DNA from: Hybos culiciformis
Taxonomy: Eukaryota; Arthropoda; Insecta; Diptera; Hybotidae
Reading direction: 5' to 3'
Assembly (NCBI GenBank): GCA_964007475.1
Contig: OZ023275.1
Location: 8,473,829-8,537,828 of the forward strand
DNA: 64,000 bases
Shown here: positions 42,101-54,100 of the stretch, piece after piece
Numbering within the stretch: the stretch's first letter is position 1
How the letters are laid out: each line of letters begins with the position of its first letter
The notes under the pieces: model-generated
Seen by the model: the letters and a program-made list of their open reading frames with translations, nothing else
What the model was told of the DNA's origin: nothing
Databases searched by the model: none
Program-made: the position numbers and the translations under genes

Positions 42101-45100
42101 ACAAAAAGGATAGGCAGGCCTGTCCTATTGTATCAACAACCTTGAGTTATTTAATCAAGAATTTATCGTTTTTAAAAGGAATAGATATAACGATGACTCT
42201 TTACCACCCAATACAATTCCAAAAGGTGTATTAATCGTTATAAGAAACACTTTTAATGTATCCCAAATTTCTATCCCTAACACAGAACACTTGGAAACTA
42301 TTTGTGTGAAGGTTGAGTTATTAGATAAAAATATCTATACAATGTTCTGCTACATTCCACCTAACACAAATAGTGGTATTTATGACAATGTCCTTAAGGC
42401 AATAGATTTCATTTCCAACATCCTTGAACCCTTAGATGAATTTATAATTGCTGGTAATTATAATCTTACTAGTATTGATTGGAAACACAATAACGGTGAA
42501 TTCTTTCTGATTCCCGTAAATCCTTCAGGTGAATCTATTTGTTCTTTTCTTGACGCGTTTGCGTTATCGGACTTCAACAAATATCTGCTGTAAGAAATTC
42601 TCTCTCAAGACAACTTGACTTAGCTTTCACCACAGATTGGGACAATTTTGTATCCACTGAGTGTGTGAATAGTCTTGTTAACGTTGATCAGTACCATCCG
42701 CCTCTATCTTTTTCATATTGTTACAGAGCCCCTACAATTCCCTTAAAAGCAAAAACTTGATTTTAGGTGTCGTATTTATTACACTTTGTATAGAATTTAG
42801 ATAAAAACCTCTTTATTTCTTAAATGTCGTAACTGCACTTTTTTGTCAGATACGACAACGATCGAAACGTTTTAGTGCAGATACGACAATTTACAAAAAT
42901 TCGAAGCTTAATAACTCAAAAACTATTAACGTTGAAAGAAAGTGCTTTCACGAGAAAAAAGTTATCCCGTCGTAGAAACGAATGTTGTTTTGAAATTGTT
43001 GATAAAACTAACAGATCGGCTATAATCAGCTTTTGAACTTTAAACTCGATTATCTCAAAACTAGGTTTATGTTAGTTGCGACAAATAAGCATTGATGGGA
43101 CGAAATGTAAATTTTTTGAAATTTCTTAATTTTTTGTTACTACATTGTATGCACAACATATTCAATTTCAGGTTTCGAATAAAACATTATTTCATTATCG
43201 TTGTTGACAGGCGGCATACTCATGATAATTCTAATCATTAGACATTTTTTTTTTAAATCTTATAGATACTCACACACACATTTGGTAACATTTAAATAGT
43301 TGACTTACTATTTCTAAAAGATTCTCATTTATTCACAACATTTTATTTGATACGCTGTACTGATGTATCTAGCCACTTATTTCACTTATTGCTCGGCTCT
43401 TTAAATAGTGTACAAGTAAGTCATAAGTTTTATTCTATACAGGTCAGATAATAACTAGCCAATATATATTTTGGATTCTTCTTAATGATTTAAACATAAA
43501 TTCTTATGTTTTTTAAGCGTTCAAAGTTAACTGTTTTATTTGATTTTTTTTCTGTTATAAACAACTGTAATAATGCTCACGATCTGTCAACTTTTATTTT
43601 ATTTTGAAGTTAAATTAACTTAATTTTTTCTTCCTTTATTCGATAAAAATATCTTTTAACAATTACTTGGTCTATTTTACGTGATTATGCAAAATTTACA
43701 AAATATTTTCTTTGTTTAAAAGCATAAAAATTTATTACAAATGCCATAATCTAAATATTTAAAAATATAAAAATATTGTATCTATAGGATTTGTTTTTAA
43801 GTTCATATAAATTCATTTTAGAACAATATAAAGTTTTTTCTTAGTATACAGACATGAAATACATAAAATCGATAAAGAACTTAAGTAAATCAATACTAGT
43901 ACAATACTAACAAGGTCTTTATATTTGCAGCATATGGACTATCCAGTTTCATTACTAACAATATTTGTCTTAAAAATAGTTCATTTTCCTTTTGATTGTT
44001 TTCAATAACTCAAACTATATAATGCTATAAACAAACAAGAACTTCTTGAATTCTGAAATATGTTGATTTACAATAAAATGATATTGTTAAAATTAATCTA
44101 ATATTAAAAAAAATTTTCATGGCTTGTGATTTTGTATTCACGTTATCTTTATTTCTGCAAAAAGCAAAAAAAAAAAAATTGTATATTTATATACAAAAAA
44201 AAAAAGAAACTTGATTAGATTTTTTTTTTTGCTATCAAAAAGAAAGGCTTACAATAATAATTATAGCTTTTTTTTTTAGCATATAAAATTTTGAAATATG
44301 TTCTATTATATTACTTTTTGATTATGTGAAAATTTTTTACCAATTATAATAATAATAATAATACAAAAAAAAAAATAAAAAATGACATGAGATGTAAATA
44401 AAAATGTTTATAAAACTATTCTATTTTTGTTAAATTAACGTGCGCGAATTTATATTTATTTGCAATTATTTAAAAAAAAAAAAAAAGAAGTATATTAAGA
44501 ATATCAATAAAAAGTGTTATTCCGATGTGATGCGAAAAATAATAAATGTGTTTTGATGGTTTGTATATGTATGTGACTTAAGAGCAACAACGTAATAATA
44601 CTTTTGAAAAACTAAATATTTAAATTAATTCATAAATTCTTTAGTATTATATGAAATATCCTTGGATTACAATCCATTCGTTGTAAAGTTTATATTATTT
44701 TTTAGGTTCCCTGCATAAAAAAAATTAATTTGAAATTAATGCACACTGACAAGAGAATTAAAATTTCGATATAAAAATTAAAAAAAAATTCAAATAATTA
44801 TATAAAATCAAACATTATTTGAAATATTCCTATAAATATGATCAAATTTATTTCAAATTTGTATTTTAAGAACCTATATTTGAATATGTTGTAATAATTT
44901 TGATATTTGATCCATTATCCATTTTTAACCACAAATGTTTGTTTAATAATTATTTTGTTATCTATATAAAATCAAATTAGATAATTAGGTATTCTATTTG
45001 CCGAAAACTGAATTAATTATACTAAATTGGTGTAATAAAATTAGTGTTTAATATAAAGGATGGAATAAAAATATTGTGTTTATGAAGTTGAAAATTAAGG

Positions 45101-48100
45101 GCTTCAATCACAATTCCATGTAGAATTATTTAAAAAAAAAAATATATTATTTTTTCAGTCAGCTGACGGAAGTATAATATTTATTATATTTATTACTAAA
45201 AATTTGTCTGATAAAAAAAATTACTTGGGACCAGACTTTTTCTTCAATTATTAACAAGTGTTTTTGCACTATAATGCAAAATTATGTAGTTAGGTAGATT
45301 AACTCAAATGTCTCTGTTTATAATTACGATTTTTAACTATGCCAATATTTTATTGATTATTAACGAAAATTTACAATTGTTGTCAATTGACACTATTTTC
45401 TTGTTGAGAAACAATTTTGCATATATGTGGTACGGATGTATAATGATCACCGGATATTTTTCTTCAAAATAAAAACTACTATGAGTTCTTAGTGAAAATT
45501 TTAATAAAAATCTGAATGTTAAAATCAAAAAAGTTTAACGAAAAATATAGTTAAGTTGCACTGATATTGGCAACAATGAACTGTACTAACTTAGTAGTTT
45601 TAAATATTTTATAGTTTAGCTAAACAAAATAATTTAGGTATTCTATTCGTAGGACATCGTATAAATATATTTCTTAACTATAGCTAATATTAAAATTTTA
45701 TTTTACTTATTCTCCAAAAAAAATTCTTTCACATTTTATTTTACTTTAAACTTTATGAAAGTTAAATGTCTAATCTAAATAAATTTTTGTTGAATATTAT
45801 ATTGAAAATTATATTCATTTTCGGTAATTTCCTTGGATTAGCTATTACTTATCAATATGATTATAAAACTGAAAAATTCATTAAATCAAATATTCTTCTG
45901 ATTTTTACAATTTTTTATCGTATAATTTTACTTATTCTAATAACAATATTGTCATCAATTAATTATGTAAAACAATATAATAAAGTCGCTGATATGATTG
46001 AAAGAAATACATCATTTATAGCATTGTTAACAAACATATTTATTGGATTTTTATCATTGATTGCAATTTTATGTTATCAAAATTTAATAATTAATATGGA
46101 AAATAGTATATTGAAATTGAAATATTATATAAAAAAGCTGACATTTAATTCAATTAATTGGGAAAAACATCAAATTATTGCTATTACTATAAAAATTATT
46201 GCACATTCAGCTGATTTTTTTTCGGAACTTATTGATGTTTTCTTTAGAAAAGATTTGAAACTTAGTTATATAAATGCGATGAAGTTTTTCTTAGCAGCTG
46301 CGACCTGTGGCATCAGTGTTTTTATTATAACAACTATAACTTTAATGAATTTAAAAATTCAAAATTATTATAAAACAATTGGAGATGAATTGAATTCTAT
46401 TTATAAATGTGCATTTTGTAAAAGAAATAAATTAAATCATAATAAATATTTGAATAAATTGCGAAAAATTTATCGAATATATTGTCAATTACAAATTTTA
46501 TTAAAAACATCTTTTAAATTCTTCAAAATTCAATTGGTTGGAGTTTTTACAAATTATTTTGCAATGCATTTATTATATTTCTATCGAATTATAAAAATGA
46601 TAATTAGCAATGGACCATTTGCTAATGTTTGGTTTAATTTTATTCCAGATGCAATTGACATAATTTTATTATTAAATTCATTTCATCTTGTGATAAAAAA
46701 TTCGAAAATACATGATATAATTACATGGAATTCTAACTATTATCCACTATTAGAGCAAAGAGTAAGTTAATAAAATATTGAAGCAAAAATATGATTAAAG
46801 TTATTGTAATACTGCATAATCAAATCAGTGATATATTAAGATTAAATTCCTCAGATAAAAAGAAATTCTTATGATCAGAATATAAAAACAAAGAGATAGG
46901 GTTCGTTAAATATTCAAAATTGACTTAAGTAACTTTTTTATTACATCTTACGTAATTTGGCTTATTTTATTTAGGTTTTAATATTCTAAATATACTTGAT
47001 TTTTAGTTTTTTTTTTTTGTAGCCATATTTATATTTAATTAATCATCTTGCGTATTTTTTGAAACATATTGTGATTGTGGAGACTTTTCTAGATTTGAAG
47101 ACTTAAATTGAGGGAAAACCGTATTCGCGATTAGTTTTTATGGCAAAGTAGAGTCAAGCTAAGAAATTGCCAAATTTATGATGGGTATGAATATATATTC
47201 TAATTATGATGTAGGACAATTTCTTATTAATAATTAAATAATATTTACGACCTTACAAGAAATTTTCGTCGTGAATAAAATAAAAAAATATTATTTCTAA
47301 ATATCATATTTGCTATCAATTAATTCAAACAATAGAAAATTCAAATCATAATTTTCATGATAAAAGGTATTTACAGATCTGATAAGATAATAGAAAATTG
47401 AATTGACATAACTTCTATTCAAAATTACAAGAGTGTAAATTCCAATTAGATGATTACATATACTTAATGGTGTTATAATATTTTAACTAATTTTAGTTAG
47501 TTTTTATAACTCATCAATTAAGTATCGTAAATAATTGTTGAAATAAAGAACGAAAATGAATAAAATTACATTAATTTCAAATTTAATTATTAAATTAATG
47601 TATTTTCTGGCCACTTTATTTGGATTGATTTTATGGAAATTTGATTCAAAATCTAAGAAAATAATTAAAACGAAAATAATTTTCAGTATTGCAATTATTT
47701 TTCGTACAATTTTATTGTTCTTGTCACCCTATCAATTTAATAATTTATATCCTGATATGACGATAGAACAAATGAAGAATACTGATTTATTTTTAAATTA
47801 CATTATATGTGCTATATTTTTTACAAGTGTATTTGCAGGCTGTATTACTGTTGTAACACTGTTAAAATATCAACATTTATGTTTCTGTATAGAAACTAAA
47901 ATTATGATAATTAATAAAAAATTGGAAAAAATACTTGGAACTGAACTTAATTTTGAAAAACATTGCCTTATAATTTTAACTTTAAAATCTTTATCATATT
48001 TAGGTGATGTTGGTATCTCAACATATCACATTATTAATACATTTCCAAAAGCTCCATCAAAAATTTACGCAATTTCAAATTGCACAACTTTGATTACAGA

Positions 48101-51100
48101 AACTATAAATATATTTACTATGAACATTTTGGTTGTAATTAATTTAAAATTAGAAAATTTTTTTCAAACTATTATTTTAGAGTTTAAAAGAACTAGTAAT
48201 CTTAAAAGAAGAGCACTATTTCTCAATATTCATCGTATGAATATAACGCTTTGTCGCAAATTTTCTAAAAATTTGAATCAAATATTAAGAATTGCTTCAA
48301 GTTTGCATAATTTAATTAAATCATTTGTCAAATTCAATCAATTTCAACTTATTGGAATATTTGCTAATTTCTTTGTATTACATTTATATTTTTTTTATCA
48401 TTTTTGTATTAATTTAATAAAAGTTGGATGGTCAAAGAAAAATTTGGGAATACTTTTTGATATTGATTTTATGAATTGTTTAGCAAATATGATTGACATA
48501 ATTTTATTACTAAATACTTTTGATTCTGTAATTCAAAAATCAAAAATTCTTGCAACTTTACTGGATTTTTCATTCAAAGTATATAATTTAAAGTTGATAA
48601 GAAAAGTAAGTTAAAAAATAAAAAAATATTATTGTACTTTCTCGTTAAAAAATATATTGGATATGTAATATTTATTTATTTTACTTCCTTTTGTTTGTGT
48701 TTTATAACTTCCAAATTTGGACATTGAAATTCATTTGGGTAGGCACTAATAAGTCTTTTCAATTATCCAGATGTATATTATTAGAGTTTTGTCTCTCTCA
48801 CTTGATTACTATACATTTTTTTCCTTATATATTTAATTATTTTTCAGTCTTTATCCATCTTTATCCATTACTTATGTATTTTAATATTGAGTTTCTATAA
48901 CTAGATTTAAAATATTTTATCATATTTTAAATTTAAATAATAATTATTTGGTTTTTCTTTTTTTTTTTTAGATTGAAGTTTTTGAAATTGAAATGAAGTT
49001 AAAAAAAGTTGAATTCAAGTTCTTTGGATTTTTCAATGTTTCAAATAAAATAACAATTACTTATTTATCATTCATATTAACTAATGCCATAATTTTGACG
49101 CAGTTTAGATTGAGTAATAAAAGTTTCGATTTCGTCCAAAAAACTTACAATAATGGAAGCCAAGTTGGACTTACCTGAAAAAGAAGAGAAATATATGTTA
49201 TTAAAAAACCATTTGATATAAAAAACAAAATTCAAGCTACATATTATTTAATTTAATTGGCTGATAAAATAATTAAACTTATTTGATATAATTAAATGTT
49301 TGGAAAAATTTAACGAATTGAATGTCATATTTTTAATATACATTAAATGCTTTATACGAGATTTTTGAAGGATTGTTTCGGAAACCTATTCCCAACTAAT
49401 TTTAATGTGAAATGAGTTCTATCCCATTGTATAGAAAAAAATAAGGAATCTAATTTTATGATTAATTAATAAATTTAATATAATTAATTAAAATTAATAA
49501 ATAAGAAATAATCTTAATCAGTAACAAATGGATGGCATAGTTTTATATATTTAAAGTCATATATAAACGTTTATGCCTCGATCATAGCTAATACCGTAAA
49601 GCAATGTTCCGGAAACCTGTTCACAGCTTATTTTACCTGAAAGCAAAAAAAAATCAACTGCAAACAAATGCTTTTGTTTTTTCTATAATATGATTGTGAC
49701 AGAAAATTGCCGCAAAACCAAATTTCGATGCAAAAGAAACGCAGTGAAAAAGAAACAAAAAAATTATTTTGTGATGTAACCAATTCTTTCAGGAGCAAAA
49801 AAAATAAATTCAGTTTTCTAATTAATTATGAAATATTTTTAGAAATTTTTTTTACAAAAATCAATAAAATTAATATCTTGCGTTTTTTTTTAATTTGTAT
49901 TTAAATTAATTAAGAAATACGCAGAAAATCTGTTTTTACGGTAGCTCTTAATTGCTTTGCCGTATTAGCTATGATCGAGGCATTAATCAAATATATAATT
50001 ACATAATTTTATATCATCATATTTATGTAATGTCATTTTAGTTAATAATCAAATTCATATGAAAGCACCTTATCTATGTATATTACACGATTTGAAATTA
50101 AAAACTAACGAGGTATTTTATGAACTAGTAAAAGCTTTAACAAATGTAAACATTTATAAATTTACAAAAAAAGTTTGATGAAAACAACTATTTTATTTGG
50201 ATGAATAATTTAATTACATTAATAAAACAATAATATTTTTCTTGTTAATGTAAAAAAAACATTATTTAATATAATTATCCCAACTGTAGTACAAAAGCTA
50301 ACTTCGTGAAAGAAGAATTCATGGTTATTTTAAATGTTTAAGTTTTTTTTGTAGTTTTGTTTTACTTTTATATAAAAATTCCAAAAATTTAGGTGTATAA
50401 TGTCTGAAACAAGAGGGTATAGCCTTGAACACAATTTCATTAGTTAATAATTTTATTAAAAGCAAAATCTTTTTTATATAAACTGTGTAGCACTTAAAAA
50501 ACAATGAATGCCATGCAATTTTAAGGTAGTGTACACTTGAACATAATTATGGTTTATTTTCAAGGCGAAAAATTTTCGAGTAGAAAGATTTGTAGAGGGT
50601 AAAATAAAAGGGTTTATGTGATATTTTTCGTAAAACCTTGTTAAAATTAGAAAAATAAAGAGGAAAAAATGTCAAATACTTTATAATTTATTTACAATCT
50701 GGATTAAGGCAAATTGAATAATAAGCTCTTAATTTAATAATTTTAATTGATATATAAAAAGTTGCATTTAATTTAGGATATTTTAGGATCTAATACAGTA
50801 TAAAATAAAATTTTGGTTATAATAATGAAAAAACTAACGTTATATTCGCAATATATTATAAATGTTTTTACAATTATTTCAATTTTCTTTGGACTCAAAA
50901 TTTATATACGTGATATTAAAAAAAAGAAATTTATTATTTCAAAATTTCTATTAAGACTATCAATATTTATTCCTATATTTTTGACATCACTTTCACCATT
51001 TATAGTTTTTGAGATCCTTGAAGAAATTGAAGATATGGATATTTTCCAACGTATTTTAATTTATGCTTTCATTGCTACATCCTTTTTTGTTGTCCTATTT

Positions 51101-54100
51101 GAAGCATATGTCTCAATTCGATTTCAAGAAAAAATATTGAAAATTCAAAATCAAGGTCAAAAAATTGAACGAAAAATCGCCAAATTATTTGGTTGGAAAA
51201 AATTACAATTTCAATGTTATCATTTTGTTAATTTGACAATACAATTAATTTTTCATATTACAGATTTTTTTTTCTCAATGGAACACATTTTAAGTCCAAT
51301 ACGAAATCAAAATAAAAATTGGAAATCATGTTTGTCACGTTTGCTAAATATGTTTTTGGGAGAGATTTCATTTCTATTAATGAATTTAATTATGATACAA
51401 TTTCTAAAATATGAAAATTTTTATTACAGCCTTGGGCTGCAATTGAATAAAATTTACGAAGAAATTGAATTTTTTGATAAAATATTACAAAAAAATTTTA
51501 AAGTAACAAATCAAATGGAAGTTTTTGATAAATTTTCAGACCGTTTGAAAGAAATTTCTAGAATTTATTCGAAATTAGATGAATTAGTTTACACATCATT
51601 TGAATATTACAAATTAAAATTTTTCGGAATTTTGGTTTATTTTTATATAAATTTTCTAAATTTATTCGATTTTATTTTGGTCACATTATTATCTTATCGA
51701 TTTCGATTGGGAAATAGTCAACAGATTACAACAAATAATGCTTTTTTCTGTGTATTTGCAATGATGGGTATAATTTCTTTAATTAATTCTGTTGATAAAA
51801 TGTTGAGAAATTCAAGAATTCCCAAATACAAGAATGTTATTCCAACATATTCCGATGATACAGATTTGAAGAAACAGGTAAGTCTAATTAAGAAATATTT
51901 TAATGGAAAAATAAAATGATGAGATAATGGCATATGTTATATGTTTGTATTTTATTTTTCACTGAATAAAGTCAAAACTAATTGATTTAATTTATAATCT
52001 AGAATTACGATATTGAGGCCTTTATTATTTTTATATTTTATTTGTTGAATTTAAATCCTTAATAAATATATTCCTATATTCAATAGTTCTTTGAACATTT
52101 TTCTTCATCTTTAACTTCAAGAAAATTATAGTTCGAAAAATAATTGAATAAAATCAATTTATTTCAACCAAAAAGGAAGTGATTTATTATTATATCTAGA
52201 ACTAGGATATATTTAAATAATATAAAACTAATTTCTCGCTAAGGATTTTAAGCTTATATTAATTCTATGGGACAACGAAGTACCGATCGTTGTATATGTA
52301 AAAAAATTATAGAAAACTGCGTATTCTATAAATTATTTTTTTTGAGAAAATTTCTAAAACTAACTGAATATTTCTATAAATCCTTACAACCTAAGCCCTA
52401 CTTATCTTTTAACTATGTTATTTTTTCTTACAGCTGGAAGATTTCGATTTAAAAACAAAATTTAGGAATATTGAGTTTAGCTTTTTTGGTGTCTTTAAAA
52501 TTACCAATAACACAACTTTAAGATTTTTTTCATTCATTTGCACTCAAACTATTATAATTGAGCAATTAAAATTGGCACGTCTTGAAGAATCTGGATATAA
52601 TGTTTTATTTGATGACATTTTATAAATTTTATAAAGTAAATAGAAAATATAAATGATTGAATTGAGAATTGAGTTGGATCAAAATTGGTTGGAATTGTCA
52701 AAATATATTGAACTTTAGTTTTATATCGTTGTTTGTGTAGTAAACTAAAAATACTTGAATTCATGCTACTTACTTATTCATTATTTTTTAATTACATTAT
52801 AATATAGGCATTTAAGTTAATTCATGACAGCATGAGAAATAATGATAAGTTACAATATGTATCTTTTATTAAAAATAAATAAAACATATTCAAAATCATA
52901 TAAAAAATAAATTTTAAATCCAACAAACAATAACTTGAAATACAAATACAAATATATTTACTGATATACATACTTAGAACACATGTAAAAGTATAATATA
53001 AAAACCCACATTTTAGTTAGAAAAAAAAATTATCTTAATAAAAATTGAATTAAGTACTTTAGTTATTTTATTTAATTTAAAATAATTTTCTTATTTCTTA
53101 AATTTTTATTTACAATAATTCCATTGAAGTTTTTATGTTGAAAATTCAGTGAAAGAAAAGTTCTTAAAGTTTTTCCTTTTTAATATTTATTTTTGTTTTT
53201 CTTTTCTATTTTCAAACAATAGGAAAAACTTTGATTTGAATAACAATAAAAAAAAATTTTTTTTTTCCCTACTTTTCATAATATTGAAAAAGACAATAGG
53301 GAATTTTTCATTTAGGAAATTTAAATTAAATGGTTTCTTAAATATAATTCAAGGCTTAAAAGACTACATAATGTACATTTTATGACAAATCTCAATATTA
53401 ATTGTTTAACTAAATATTTCTTCTAAGAATAGTTTTTAATTTTTTTTTGTATCCTGTCTATATAAACTTTGAAAACTAAATTGGTCGTAGGACCAACAAG
53501 AAGGACGATGTTTTCTTTTTTTGGAAAAATAAATCCATTTTTTAATATAAAATTTAAGAATAACTAGAACTAAGTTTTTATTTGACTATATTTTAACTAT
53601 ATTGTTTTTTGTATTTTATTTTTCATTTAATGAATTTTTATATCAATTATCCTGATTACAATCATTTGGTTTGTACAATTTTTTTATTCCACACAGACTT
53701 TGCTAAAAAAAAAAGAAGAAAATAATAACATAAAACAGATATTTTCGCAGCAAACAAATTATGTTTTTATTAAGATTGTTTTGAAAAAATTAAAAGAGTT
53801 GGCATTAGATTAAATGTGTATTACTTTGAGAAAATTTAATTAATTTATTAATATTTTGCAAATTTAATATACAAAATTAATAGGAGCAATAGATAAAAAA
53901 TGAAAGTTTTCATTAATATTTATTTTCAGAATTTTATTGATATGATAAATAATATTAAAGAAGAATTTGCTCCCCACTAGAATGTAAATTTATAAAACAA
54001 AAAAGTTAGAAAAAGTTTTAAATCTTTGCATTTAGACCTAATTAAAATATATTTCAATATGTACTTTTCAAAGGAATTATTAATAAAATAAATTTGAGGG

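Larger units (their letters stand above)
41041..43102. mobile_element. 2.06-kb terminal-inverted-repeat element with subterminal TTATTTGTCGTA repeats
   Basis: The left end CGTCCCATCAATGCTTATTT plus GTCG (41041-41064) is repeated perfectly in inverse orientation at 43079-43102. Homology continues to about 32 bases with two mismatches. AAAT flanks both ends (41037-41040 and 43103-43106), a possible 4-bp target duplication. Behind the left end, variants of TTATTTGTCGTA recur at 41055, 41224, 41311, 41368, 41432 and 41498. Behind the right end there are copies near 42819 (followed by AACTG as at the left tip), 42851 and 42891. Repeats of this kind usually bind transposase. No transposase is encoded; the core is a retrotransposon endonuclease fragment. 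The superfamily is not recognised. Confidence 0.7.
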
